64,000 nucleotides of DNA from Coprococcus sp. OM04-5BH (GCF_003482105.1 NZ_QULM01000006.1:62001-126000); one strand, 5' to 3'; positions 9,144-17,769 are shown, counted from the stretch's first letter. Notes: generated from the letters alone by a model not told the origin. Program-made: numbers and translations.

Positions 9144-9293
9144 TGCGGAGTTTTATAATAGCTGCGTGCATGCAACAGATATCAAACGTGTCAGACTCAT
9201 TGAATAATGTGCCGCTGCGACATCCGCCATAAAGCCACCATAAAACGGAAATGCCGTGCCCGAACTGAGTAGAAAACGCAGCAAGGCTTGTAG
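9090..9293. repeat. 38-bp direct repeat, two copies 166 bp apart
   Basis: The stretch beginning GTGCCCGAAC and running through GAGTAGAAAACGCAGCAAGG to CTTGT occurs at 9090-9127 and 9256-9293 with one mismatch in the first 36 bases. The first copy contains the right arm of the palindrome. The second copy ends at the putative -35 box of the downstream methyltransferase. Between them nothing gene-like was seen. Confidence 0.75.
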
Positions 9294-9317
9294 AAGCCCT
9301 CCCTCCTATGCTATACT
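9288..9317 (+). promoter_or_regulatory. Possible promoter of the RlmK-like methyltransferase
   Basis: TTGTAG and TATACT are 18 bases apart, about 70 bases upstream of the ATG. The -35 half lies in the second copy of the direct repeat, so the repeat may have supplied part of the promoter. Confidence 0.45.
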
Positions 9318-9387
9318 TGAAGTTAGTGCAAACAACCATAGCAAACGCAACAACACAACATTAATATAGAAACAGGAGAAATATCAT

Positions 9388-10251
9388 ATGTGGCTGGCAG
9401 ATAATTGGAAAGATTACGAAGTTATAGACTGCTCTGATGGCGAGAAGTTAGAGCGTTGGGGAAAATACATCCTGCTAAGACCGGACCCTCAGGTTCTCTG
9501 GAGCACTCCAAAGAACGACAAGAGATGGAAGCAGTTAAACGGACACTATCACAGAAGCAACCGCGGTGGCGGAGAATGGGAATTCTTCAAGCTCCCGGAG
9601 CAGTGGACCATCAATTACAGAGACCTCACCTTTAATCTAAAGCCATTCAGCTTCAAGCATACCGGCTTGTTCCCGGAGCAGGCAGCCAACTGGGACTGGT
9701 TTTCTGAGCTTATAAGGAAATCCCCAAAGAAGGATATAAAGGTATTGAATTTATTTGCATATACAGGTGGTGCAACCTGTGCCGCTGCCAAGGCAGGTGC
9801 CGCGGTAACCCACGTTGACGCCTCAAAGGGAATGGTCACATGGGCAAAGGAAAATGCCGTATCCTCAGGACTTGCAGACGCACCTATCAGATGGATAGTT
9901 GATGACTGTGTGAAATTCGTAGAAAGGGAGATCCGACGCGGAAATAAATACGACGCAATAATCATGGATCCTCCATCATATGGAAGAGGTCCAAAGGGCG
10001 AGATATGGAAGATCGAGGAGAAGATCCACCCATTTATCAAGCTCTGCTCTGAGCTTTTATGTGATAAGCCACTGTTCTTCCTGGTGAACTCATACACCAC
10101 CGGGCTCCAGCCCGCTGTTCTTAACTATATGATAAGCACCGAGGTAAAGAGTAAATTCGGCGGCACAGTTATGGCTGACGAGATCGGACTTCCATGTACA
10201 GTATCCGGACTTCCTCTCCCATGCGGAGCAGCCGGAAGATGGCAGAGATAA
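9388..10251 (+). CDS. Class I SAM-dependent rRNA methyltransferase, RlmK/RlmI-like
   Basis: The protein has 287 residues and matches the C-terminal catalytic part of the RlmI/RlmK family of 23S rRNA base methyltransferases. Motif I is NLFAYTGGATCAAAKAGA at about residue 122, the SAM ribose-binding acidic residue follows in THVDAS, and the catalytic motif DPPSYGRGPKGE is at about 194. The N-terminal PUA domain of RlmI is absent. An AGGAG site nine bases before the ATG decides the start. The exact rRNA target cannot be told from sequence. A strong terminator follows. Confidence 0.85.
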   Translation: MWLADNWKDYEVIDCSDGEKLERWGKYILLRPDPQVLWSTPKNDKRWKQLNGHYHRSNRGGGEWEFFKLPEQWTINYRDLTFNLKPFSFKHTGLFPEQAANWDWFSELIRKSPKKDIKVLNLFAYTGGATCAAAKAGAAVTHVDASKGMVTWAKENAVSSGLADAPIRWIVDDCVKFVEREIRRGNKYDAIIMDPPSYGRGPKGEIWKIEEKIHPFIKLCSELLCDKPLFFLVNSYTTGLQPAVLNYMISTEVKSKFGGTVMADEIGLPCTVSGLPLPCGAAGRWQR

Positions 10252-10327
10252 AACACGGCAGCCTCCTCAAAAAAACGTGAGGCAACAGCAAGATAGTGCG
10301 ATCAGGTGAAAAGAAAACATATAATAG

Positions 10328-10363
10328 AAAAATCGGCAGGGAAATAATTTCCTGCCGATTTTT
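10328..10363. terminator. Bidirectional terminator between convergent genes
   Basis: AAAAATCGGCAGG pairs with CCTGCCGATTTTT around GAAATAATTT, giving a U-tract on both strands. It serves the methyltransferase (plus) and citrate synthase (minus). Confidence 0.9.
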
Positions 10364-10364
10364 A

Positions 10365-11723
10365 TTATCTTTCATCCATATCCAGATATTCTCTGTGGCT
10401 TCCTACATACTTGTATGCCGGTCTGATGATCTTGCCTGCATTTACAAGCTCCTCTATTCTGTGGGCACACCAGCCTGATATTCTCGCAATGGCAAATATA
10501 GGTGTGAACAGCTCAATAGGTATGTCAAGCATTGTATATACAAATCCGCTGTAGAAGTCTACATTTGCAGAAATCGCCTTATTGCCGTTCCTTCTCTCTC
10601 CGAGAAGTCTGGCTGCGATTCTTTCAACTGTAGCGTACAAAGCAAATTCCTTCTCCTTGTGCTTCTCAACCGAAAGCTTCTCTGCATACCCCTTGAGTAT
10701 CCTTGCTCTTGGGTCTGACTTGGTATATACAGCATGTCCCATTCCATATATAAGCCCCGAATGGTCGAAGCCCTTCTTGTCAAGCAATGATGTGAGGTAC
10801 TCTGTTATGGCAGCCTCATCCTCCCAGTCCTTAACATGTTCCTTAAGATCGTCGAACATCTGCTGAACCTTAAGATTTGCGCCACCATGCTTAGGTCCCT
10901 TAAGGGAACCAAGAGAACCTGCAACTGTTGAATATGTATCTGTTCCTGTAGATGATATTACATGGGTTGTAAATGTTGAGTTGTTACCACCGCCATGCTC
11001 TGCATGTATAACCAGACAGATATCAAGAACCTGGGCTTCAAGCTCAGTATACTTCTTGTCTGCTCTGATAAGCCTTAAGAAGTTCTCTGCTGTGGAAAGT
11101 CCCTTCTTAGGATTATGTATTACAAGACTCTTATCAAGGTAATAATGTCTGTAACCCTGATATCCGTAGGCTGCTATCAGAGGGAACTGGGCGATAAGCT
11201 CAAGGCTCTGTCTCAGCACATTCTTTATGCTGATATCATCCGGATTATCGTCATATGAATAAAGTGTCAGAACACACCTCTGGAGTACGTTCATCATATT
11301 CTTACTTGGTGCCTTAAGTATTACGTCTCTGGTAAATTTGCTCGGAAGCTCCCTGAAGGTCTCCATAAGTTCGATAAAGCCTGCAAGCTGCTCCCTGTTA
11401 GGCAATGAACCAAACATAAGCAGATATATAGTCTCCTCAAATCCGAACTTGCTTCCGTGAAAGCCCTTTACAAGGCTCTCCACATTATAGCCCTGAAAGA
11501 ACAGACTTCCGTCTGCGGGAACTCTTTCTCCATCGATCACGTCATAACCGATAACATCGGAGATCTCAGTGAGACCTGTAAGGACACCCTTACCGTTTGA
11601 ATCTCTTAATCCTCTTTTTACATCATAGGTAACATAGAGGTTTTGATCTATGCTTCCTGACGCATTACAGTAATCCACAAGCTGATCAATTATCCTGTTA
11701 TATTCTTCGCTACCTCTTTCCAA
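10365..11723 (-). CDS. Citrate synthase
   Basis: This is a citrate (Si or 2-methylcitrate) synthase-family enzyme that condenses oxaloacetate with acetyl-CoA, the entry step toward 2-oxoglutarate and glutamate in clostridia. It has 452 residues. The catalytic histidine regions are VIHAEHGGGNNSTFT and GMGHAVYTKSDPRARI, and GSLGSLKGPKHGGAN is conserved. The N-terminal 80 residues and overall length fit the long clostridial subgroup. The start is a TTG eight bases after AAGGGG; no better ATG exists upstream of the conserved region. It is a single-gene unit with its own promoter and terminator. Confidence 0.93.
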   Translation of the reverse strand: MERGSEEYNRIIDQLVDYCNASGSIDQNLYVTYDVKRGLRDSNGKGVLTGLTEISDVIGYDVIDGERVPADGSLFFQGYNVESLVKGFHGSKFGFEETIYLLMFGSLPNREQLAGFIELMETFRELPSKFTRDVILKAPSKNMMNVLQRCVLTLYSYDDNPDDISIKNVLRQSLELIAQFPLIAAYGYQGYRHYYLDKSLVIHNPKKGLSTAENFLRLIRADKKYTELEAQVLDICLVIHAEHGGGNNSTFTTHVISSTGTDTYSTVAGSLGSLKGPKHGGANLKVQQMFDDLKEHVKDWEDEAAITEYLTSLLDKKGFDHSGLIYGMGHAVYTKSDPRARILKGYAEKLSVEKHKEKEFALYATVERIAARLLGERRNGNKAISANVDFYSGFVYTMLDIPIELFTPIFAIARISGWCAHRIEELVNAGKIIRPAYKYVGSHREYLDMDER

Positions 11724-11758
11724 ACCTCTATCCCCTTTCCATCCTTAGTATAAACTCT

Positions 11759-11802
11759 AACTAATCTCACATTAGTTTATCAAATTATCACCTGCCATGC
11801 AA
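11759..11802 (-). promoter_or_regulatory. Promoter and possible operator of citrate synthase
   Basis: TTGCAT (11797-11802) and TAAACT (11774-11779) are 17 bases apart on the minus strand. A perfect inverted repeat AACTAAT-N5-ATTAGTT (11759-11777) overlaps the -10 box, so a repressor could block initiation there. The regulator is unknown. Confidence 0.55.
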
Positions 11803-11902
11803 GAAAATGAATAAAATAATTATAAATGTGAAAAAGCAATGCATACCATGTATATTTCCGGCGAAAGAAATAAGCCCATTCATATGCACTGCTTTTTTGC
11901 TT

Positions 11903-12499
11903 TTATATTTCTATTATATACCTTTCATAGGCATTGATTATTGTTGTATCCCTGTAATGAGATTCCCTCACGAAATCTCTTCCGTAATTGACGTGAACAT
12001 GCCCATGGACAAAATACTTCGGCTTATACTCCTCTATGAGGGTCCTAAAGCACGAAAAACCATTATGGGCAAGATCCTCCGAATCATTTATCCCCTTTGC
12101 GGGAGCATGACCTATGAGTATATCAAAGCCTCCGGACTTCTTGATCTTTCTCTTAAGCTTCTTTACCCTGTTCTCCATTGCCTTGTCGGTATACTGATGA
12201 GGCGCCCCGCCAAACTTGTATTCCATGGAGCCGCCAAGTCCCAATATCCGCACGCCTTGATATTCAACAATCTGACCGTCTATACATATACAGCCATCAG
12301 GAGGAGTCTCTTCATAACACACATCATGATTACCATGAACATAATAAACAGGTGCATGGGTAAATGTTGCAAGAAAAGACAGGTATTGCGGTGCCAGATC
12401 ACCACAGGAGATAATTAAATCTATACCTTCTAATTTTTTTTTATCAAAATAATCCCATAAATACTTTGACTCTTCATCCGCAAGTACCATTATCTTCAT
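11903..12499 (-). CDS. Metallophosphoesterase of the calcineurin-like superfamily
   Basis: The 198-residue protein has the metal-binding motifs of the family: DLIISCGDLAPQY, the GNHD motif in VHGNHDVCY, GHAPAKG, and GHVHVNYG. The usual first motif DxH is degenerate here (VLADEES), so the site may be modified. A GGAG about ten bases upstream selects the ATG starting MKIMVLADEES; an upstream ATG in frame lacks a site. Substrate unknown; cytosolic, with no signal peptide. It lies 49 bases after the BMP-domain gene, on the same strand. Confidence 0.8.
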   Translation of the reverse strand: MKIMVLADEESKYLWDYFDKKKLEGIDLIISCGDLAPQYLSFLATFTHAPVYYVHGNHDVCYEETPPDGCICIDGQIVEYQGVRILGLGGSMEYKFGGAPHQYTDKAMENRVKKLKRKIKKSGGFDILIGHAPAKGINDSEDLAHNGFSCFRTLIEEYKPKYFVHGHVHVNYGRDFVRESHYRDTTIINAYERYIIEI

Positions 12500-12548
12500 T
12501 TTACCGCTTCTCCACTGATCCCACATTATTATGATGCTATACACATCT

Positions 12549-14525
12549 TTATCTCTGTTCCTGCTCCGAATTCACCAGCGTCTCCACCGGCTTTTTAAGC
12601 TCAAGGTTCTCCGGCTGATCAAGTCCCTGGACTGCCAGGATATCCTGAGCGTCATCCTGTATCTCATCAGGCTTAGGAATGGTTCCCACTATATTGTCAT
12701 TAAGCCATGTCATGTTAAGTATATCCTGTATATCAAGCTCGCTGTTCATGTTGTCGGCAACCACATCCTTCTGGGAAATTATCTTACCGTAGAAAGGTGA
12801 AACCTTGCCGTTTTTGATAAGATCCTTCATAAGATCTGCCAGTCTTATGGTTCCCTTAGGCAGATGTGCCGAGCAGATAACATCCACTACTCCGGCTGAC
12901 ATTCCCCACCAGTAGCTTACCGCCTTCTTCTCATCAAGCTTCTCATCTTCCTTCCAGTTTCCTGCCAGGATAGCTGACACGATCTTCTCGTAAAAGGCAC
13001 CCCAGTTATACACCGACATCGCAAGATTTCTTATCTTACCGTCTCTTATACAGAACAGTCCGAACTCTCTTGAAGCATTTGCAGGGACGATCATATCAAT
13101 ATATGAGATATAGTGAACATCCAGCTCCTCAAATCTCTTCTTAGGATTGCTGCCCTTAACCTTGGACCATTCCAGATACACCTTCGCGTTAGGATTTACC
13201 ATCTGTACTCCCAGGGCAAATGCATTGATATTTGCAACGGTACCGCTTATAGGATAATCTGCCACGAATCCTACCTTGTTGTTCTCACACAGAGAACCGG
13301 CTATGATACCTGTAATGAACTTAGCCTCATACATGCGGGCGTAATATGTTCTTACATGGCTTGTGGTGGTGTTAAGTGAGCAGTTAAGTATCTTTATCTC
13401 CGGATGGGCAACTGCCACCTTAAGGGACGCATTTAGCATCTCCGGACTTGTGGTAAATACCAGATCATATTTCTCTTCAACTATTTTATTAAGACATTCC
13501 ACCAGCTTCTCTGGGGTATCAACCAACGGAAACGCCGTGGTCTCCACCTGATTTGCAAATTTATTCTTAATGTCATTTCTTCCAAGTTCATGACAATATA
13601 TCCACATGGAGTCCTGAGGTCTCTTATCATATACAAATGCGATCTTAAGGGTCTTAGGCTTTGCCTGAAGTATGTTAAGAAGCTTAGGCTTTGAATTGTC
13701 AACAGGATCAAGGACCGGCGTTACCGGAGTCTCCTTTTTCTGGTGACTGAGGATTATCTCGTCCCATACCTTATCAACATTTGCCTTGACCTCGTCCCGG
13801 CTCATGTGCTTCAATTCTTCATAACTATATATATTAAGGAAGATAAGCATTGCGTCATTCACATTTATCTTAAGCTTATCTGCGCCCTTCTTGGCAAGAA
13901 ATGCCTTTTCAAATGCAAGATGTGCCGAGTTAAAGTCAAGTCTTGCGTCATCCGACAAGGGTTCACCGTCACTTATGCCCAGGTGCTCCCTTAATTTATC
14001 ATAGCTTCCAAGCTGTGAGAACCACATATAATTGATTCCGGTCTGCTTGTGGAAGTCTACATATTCATAGTATATCTTGTTCTCAAGCTCGTCGGTCTTC
14101 TTCGGCATCTTTCTTATTACCATGGCAGGGATTGACTCTGCGCCGAAATACTTAAGAACACTTACTCGTTTATTTCCCTCTATTACATAGAACTTGGTCA
14201 TGTACTCATAAACCTTGATGGGATCGTGTATTCCCTCTTCAAGGTGTGACTGACACAGACTTGCCCACTTGCCACCAAACTCTGTATTATAATCAAGAAT
14301 CGGCATGAAATTCGACGCAAATGCGTGAGTCCTGCCCTCCGTTGCTGTTCCCACAACATTTCCAAGCGCTATATACTGTAACCCTAAATTAATCTCCCCA
14401 ACCACATCCGACGCAGTAATTATTTTATCTAGTACCGGCAAATATGGATCTACGCCCCTGGCAACATCAGCCTGATATCTTTTCTCGCCAAGCTTCTGTG
14501 CAGCTAAATATTCCGTTGCTGACAT
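12549..14525 (-). CDS. Cytosolic BMP-family ligand-binding protein with N-terminal ParB-like domain
   Basis: The 658-residue protein has two parts. Residues about 60-150 contain FYVIEGNKRVSVLKYFGAESIPAMVIRK, which looks like a ParB/Srx-type domain. From about residue 295 the sequence follows the BMP (Med/PnrA-like) fold of nucleoside-binding lipoproteins: KIAFVYDKRP, DLVFTTSPEML, KVGFVADYPISGTVANINAFALGVQ and SYWWGMSAGVVD. Typical BMP proteins are exported lipoproteins, but this one has neither signal peptide nor lipobox and so should be cytosolic. The start is the ATG (MSATEYLAAQKLG) eight bases after AGGAG; the upstream GTG abuts that site. A sensor or DNA-linked ligand-responsive protein is a possibility, unproven. 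Confidence 0.75.
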   Translation of the reverse strand: MSATEYLAAQKLGEKRYQADVARGVDPYLPVLDKIITASDVVGEINLGLQYIALGNVVGTATEGRTHAFASNFMPILDYNTEFGGKWASLCQSHLEEGIHDPIKVYEYMTKFYVIEGNKRVSVLKYFGAESIPAMVIRKMPKKTDELENKIYYEYVDFHKQTGINYMWFSQLGSYDKLREHLGISDGEPLSDDARLDFNSAHLAFEKAFLAKKGADKLKINVNDAMLIFLNIYSYEELKHMSRDEVKANVDKVWDEIILSHQKKETPVTPVLDPVDNSKPKLLNILQAKPKTLKIAFVYDKRPQDSMWIYCHELGRNDIKNKFANQVETTAFPLVDTPEKLVECLNKIVEEKYDLVFTTSPEMLNASLKVAVAHPEIKILNCSLNTTTSHVRTYYARMYEAKFITGIIAGSLCENNKVGFVADYPISGTVANINAFALGVQMVNPNAKVYLEWSKVKGSNPKKRFEELDVHYISYIDMIVPANASREFGLFCIRDGKIRNLAMSVYNWGAFYEKIVSAILAGNWKEDEKLDEKKAVSYWWGMSAGVVDVICSAHLPKGTIRLADLMKDLIKNGKVSPFYGKIISQKDVVADNMNSELDIQDILNMTWLNDNIVGTIPKPDEIQDDAQDILAVQGLDQPENLELKKPVETLVNSEQEQR

Positions 14526-14555
14526 AAAAATCACTCCTATCTTTCGAACAACACT

Positions 14556-14596
14556 CCCTCACAGACCGAGGGAAGAAAACCTTGCAGACCAAGGTT
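14556..14596 (-). promoter_or_regulatory. Two tandem hairpins with the same loop in the BMP gene leader
   Basis: In the message, AACCTT-GGTCTGC-AAGGTT is followed by CCCTC-GGTCTGT-GAGGG. The stems differ but the loop GGTCTG is identical, and both lie about 30-70 bases before the ATG. Shared loops on unlike stems suggest recognition of the loop by a protein or RNA. Confidence 0.55.
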
Positions 14597-14652
14597 ATTC
14601 AATCACTTCGAAAACGCAGTCAATAAACTAATCTACTCTTACTAAACTCGGT

Positions 14653-14680
14653 ATTCTATCACACTTTTTGAAAATGTAAA
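14653..14680 (-). promoter_or_regulatory. Probable promoter of the BMP-domain gene
   Basis: TTTACA and TAGAAT are 16 bases apart on the minus strand, placing the start of transcription just upstream of the two hairpins. Confidence 0.55.
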
Positions 14681-14829
14681 GAGCAAACATAAAATACCGG
14701 TAAAAGTTCTCATATCTATATTATACTATTTTCAATATTTTTCTATAGACATTAATATTTGTTTGTAAAAAGTTCACAATTTGTTTTATATATTTTATAT
14801 ATTTGTTCTTGATATTTATTAGCTTATAG

Positions 14830-14942
14830 TATAATATATACATATAGATAAGTCAATTTATCACAAATCGAAATTAACTTTGGTGTGTGTGAATACTTAT
14901 ATATATGAACCCGGCTGGAGTTTCTCTCCTCCGGGTTCTTTT
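14830..14942 (+). ncRNA. Possible small RNA ending in a strong terminator
   Basis: A TATAAT box at 14830-14835, with a weak TTGATA 15 bases upstream, is followed about 100 bases later by an intrinsic terminator (14907-14942): GAACCCGG pairs with CCGGGTTC, enclosing GGAG/CTCC, then TTTT. No reading frame with a ribosome binding site lies between them, and no plus-strand gene lies immediately upstream that this terminator could serve. A transcript of about 100 bases is suggested. Confidence 0.4.
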
Positions 14943-15025
14943 CGTATCCTCTCTTATTCATTGACACGACCTGCGTGCCTTTTTTTATATAGAACTTTGC
15001 CACTACCAAGTGATATATATATTTG

Positions 15026-15054
15026 TTGCACAACTCCCGGGATTCTATTATACT
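15026..15054 (+). promoter_or_regulatory. Promoter of the Q/N-rich repeat protein gene
   Basis: TTGCAC and TATACT are separated by exactly 17 bases, with the ATG about 40 bases further on behind GGAGGG. Confidence 0.75.
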
Positions 15055-15091
15055 TAGACTATATTTTTAATACATACAAATGGAGGGAAAA

Positions 15092-16207
15092 ATGGGAGAT
15101 TCACTTTATAACGATGAAGATTCAACAACCGTTTTAGTAGCAGACGATACTACCCAGGACGGTTTTGACCAATCTCAGCAGAATCAGGATCAGGTTCAGA
15201 GTCCCAATGGCGGTTCAAAAAACCAGACTGCATATGATCAAAGCAGCCAAGGCCTGGGTCAAAGCATATATGCCCAGCAGAGTTTTAACCAGAGCGGTTA
15301 CAATCAGCCACAAAACGGCTACGGTCAGCAGAACCTTAATCAGAATAGTTACAGCCAGCCACAAAACAGCTACGGAAATGCCTATGGCCAGGCAGGCTTT
15401 AACCAGAGCGGTTACAATCAGCCACAAAACGGCTACGGTCAGCAGAACCTTAATCAGAATAGTTACAGCCAGCCACAAAACAGCTACGGAAATGCCTATG
15501 GCCAGGCAGGCTTTAACCAGAGCGGTTACAATCAGCCACAAAACGGCTACGGTCAGCAGAACCTTAATCAGAATAGTTACAGCCAGCCACAAAACAGCTA
15601 CGGAAATGCCTATGGCCAGGCAGGCTTTAACCAGAGCGGTTACAATCAGCCACAAAACGGCTACGGTCAGCAGAACCTTAATCAGAATAGTTACAGCCAG
15701 CCACAGAACAGCTACGGAAATGCCTATGGTCAGACAGGCTTTAACCAGAATGGTTACAATCAAGCACAGAGCGGTTACAGTCAGCCGCAAAACGGCTACG
15801 GAAATGCTTACGGTCAGACAGGCTTTAACCAGAACGGTTACAATCAATCACAGAACAACTACGGAAACCCTTACGGTCAGACAGGCTTTAACCAGAATAT
15901 GACACCAACACCTGCAAAGGAACCTAAGAAGCCTATGGACGAGGCAGCTAAGGATAAGCTTCACAAAATTTTATCCCTCACCGCCTTGGGCATTGCGGGA
16001 GCAGGCTTTATAGCCGTGGCGATACTTACTCTGATATCCACCTTCTTCTCAGCCACAAGCGATTTCAAGGGAAGCTACAAAGATTCCAAAAACACCACGG
16101 AAGCTGCTACAGAAGCCGGTTCAACTGACGAAAGCGACACCTCAGCTTCCGATGATACTTCAGCAGACGGAACAGACAACGCTTCTACAGAACAGGGGGA
16201 ACAATGA
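15092..16207 (+). CDS. Prion-like Q/N/G/Y-rich repeat protein with one membrane segment
   Basis: I do not recognise a family. The 371-residue protein starts with a short acidic stretch, then about 200 residues of low-complexity sequence made of Gln, Asn, Gly, Tyr and Ser in 38-residue repeats (four near-identical copies, then degenerate ones). A linker PTPAKEPKKPMDEAAKDK leads to a single hydrophobic segment at about 292-318 (LTALGIAGAGFIAVAILTLI), and the tail is Ser/Thr/Asp/Glu-rich. With no signal peptide, the repeats should be cytosolic and the acidic tail outside. The start is the ATG four bases after GGAGGG. The next gene begins two bases after this stop, so the two are co-expressed. 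Confidence 0.8.
   Translation: MGDSLYNDEDSTTVLVADDTTQDGFDQSQQNQDQVQSPNGGSKNQTAYDQSSQGLGQSIYAQQSFNQSGYNQPQNGYGQQNLNQNSYSQPQNSYGNAYGQAGFNQSGYNQPQNGYGQQNLNQNSYSQPQNSYGNAYGQAGFNQSGYNQPQNGYGQQNLNQNSYSQPQNSYGNAYGQAGFNQSGYNQPQNGYGQQNLNQNSYSQPQNSYGNAYGQTGFNQNGYNQAQSGYSQPQNGYGNAYGQTGFNQNGYNQSQNNYGNPYGQTGFNQNMTPTPAKEPKKPMDEAAKDKLHKILSLTALGIAGAGFIAVAILTLISTFFSATSDFKGSYKDSKNTTEAATEAGSTDESDTSASDDTSADGTDNASTEQGEQ
15284..15739 (+). repeat. Four 114-bp coding tandem repeats
   Basis: Units at 15284, 15398, 15512 and 15626 encode FNQSGYNQPQNGYGQQNLNQ plus 18 more residues ending YGQAG. The first three are identical in DNA and the fourth differs at only a few bases, which points to recent expansion; shorter degenerate repeats follow to about 15900. 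Copy number is likely to vary between strains and to be mis-assembled from short reads. Confidence 0.95.
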
Positions 16208-16208
16208 T

Positions 16209-17723
16209 ATGAAGAAAAAATATAAGGTATTATTGATAATTGCCGCCGTTCTCGTGGTTGTGGATCTGGTAGGTTTCTTTGTATTTGCGTCACCTGCAAT
16301 GAAGATGAACAAGCTCTTCAAGGCACTTAACGACGGAGACAGCAAAGCTGCCCAATCTGCCTACAGAGAACTGTCCGACAACGGCAGAACAAAGGCAAAT
16401 GATCTGCTTATTGACTTCGCCTACGACAAGGAAAATAAGCTCGAGAATGACAAGATAAAATATAAGGAATTCTCAAAGTGCATGGATGCTGCCACCTCAG
16501 TAACTAAAAAAATACCTACAGAAGTAACAGACTTCAAGGCGAAGGGTGACAGATACCAGATGACAAGCCTCTATGAGGACTGTGCAAAGGAATACATAAA
16601 CAACAAGCAGTCAGATGAATACATCAAGTTAAGGAACAGTTTCCTTGATATATATAACAACTACACCGACGACACAGAATTTGACAATGCCATGGTGGAA
16701 TACCTGGACGAAAAAAACGAGGAGTTCAGGAATAATACCATAACTGCCGACGAGTTAAATGCCTATGCATATACCGGTGCAGACCTGTTTAACGGTTACT
16801 CTTCTGCATATGACAAGTCCACCAGGATCGCCAATGATCTTCAGAACATCCAGAAGTATGAGACACATTATCAGGAGGCTCAGGGCTACTTCGATAATGA
16901 TCAGTACTACGAGTGCTACGATTACTGTGTAGATGAGCTGGACTACTATTTCTCATATGAAGATGACACCACCGGCTACTCCCAGAAGTTTGAAACATTA
17001 AAGGATAACGCATATGACACCGGCAAGACCTACTACCTTGACCAGGCAAATGCCGCCGTAGCAGAAGGCAGACTTGACGATGCCAAGGAAATCCTTCAGA
17101 AGATCGACGAGTTCTATGAAGGAACAGTCAACACCGCCGCTGCCTGGGAATCAACCCACGAGGCATGGATGACTCCTTATGTGGAATATATTGCAAATAT
17201 AAACAATACTGTAAAGAATGATATGGCTTCTGCTCCTGCTACCGGAGATTATAACGATCCATCAAAAATGGACTCAAACTATGTATATATTTCAGAATTT
17301 ACCCTTCATGACTTTGATGGAAATGGTATACCTGAGCTTATAGCTATTGATTATGACCATGATCTGGAATTTGTATATACCTATGACAGCGACAAGGTTG
17401 TCCTTACCGGCGTATTTTACATGGATCGTATAGGTGACAATTCTTTTTCTGTCGTAATAAATCTCCTGACTCTTCCAGACGGATGGGAGGGACGTTCATT
17501 GATCGAGCTTTCAGGTAAGACATGGACAGAAAAGGAATCCTACTACGCCAACTATAATGATGAAAGATACAAAGTAAACGGCAACGACGTGACCATAGAT
17601 GAAATGAATGAGGAGTCAAACTATATGAACAATCGTACCAATTCGATATACTTCTATTCATACGACATCAACGACGCCGACGATGTTAAGAGCATAATCT
17701 ACAGCTATACAGCTGATAATTAA
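16209..17723 (+). CDS. Membrane-anchored extracellular protein, unknown function
   Basis: This 504-residue protein begins MKKKYKVLLIIAAVLVVVDL, a short basic stretch and one hydrophobic anchor with no lipobox. The rest is hydrophilic and mostly helical, with many DDTEFDNA/YDNDQYYECYDY-type segments that suggest TPR-like helices. Near residue 370 is LHDFDGNGIPELIAIDYDHD, a DxDxNG calcium-binding-like loop seen in FG-GAP/dockerin-type repeats. It is probably displayed outside the cell. The ATG is nine bases after GGGGGA and two bases after the stop of the Q/N-rich gene, so the two are an operon pair. Function not recognised. Confidence 0.75.
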   Translation: MKKKYKVLLIIAAVLVVVDLVGFFVFASPAMKMNKLFKALNDGDSKAAQSAYRELSDNGRTKANDLLIDFAYDKENKLENDKIKYKEFSKCMDAATSVTKKIPTEVTDFKAKGDRYQMTSLYEDCAKEYINNKQSDEYIKLRNSFLDIYNNYTDDTEFDNAMVEYLDEKNEEFRNNTITADELNAYAYTGADLFNGYSSAYDKSTRIANDLQNIQKYETHYQEAQGYFDNDQYYECYDYCVDELDYYFSYEDDTTGYSQKFETLKDNAYDTGKTYYLDQANAAVAEGRLDDAKEILQKIDEFYEGTVNTAAAWESTHEAWMTPYVEYIANINNTVKNDMASAPATGDYNDPSKMDSNYVYISEFTLHDFDGNGIPELIAIDYDHDLEFVYTYDSDKVVLTGVFYMDRIGDNSFSVVINLLTLPDGWEGRSLIELSGKTWTEKESYYANYNDERYKVNGNDVTIDEMNEESNYMNNRTNSIYFYSYDINDADDVKSIIYSYTADN

Positions 17724-17731
17724 TTATCATA

Positions 17732-17769
17732 CCACCCCTGCAAGCTAACCTGCAGTGGTGGAATTTTAG
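17732..17769 (+). terminator. Weak hairpin after the anchored protein gene
   Basis: CCACC-CTGCA pairs with TGCAG-GGTGG (one mismatch) around AGCTAACC, followed only by AATTTTAG. It may attenuate rather than end transcription into the next gene. Confidence 0.35.

Noticed and set aside
8902..9339. Two short minus-strand open frames in the repeat-rich gap
   Set aside because: They are made of palindromes and direct repeats, lack ribosome binding sites and have no recognisable domain.
15165..15902. Open frames of 245 and 210 codons in the other frames of the repeat protein
   Set aside because: They arise because the 114-bp repeat is free of stops in several frames; the Q/N-rich frame has the promoter, ribosome binding site, membrane segment and operon partner.
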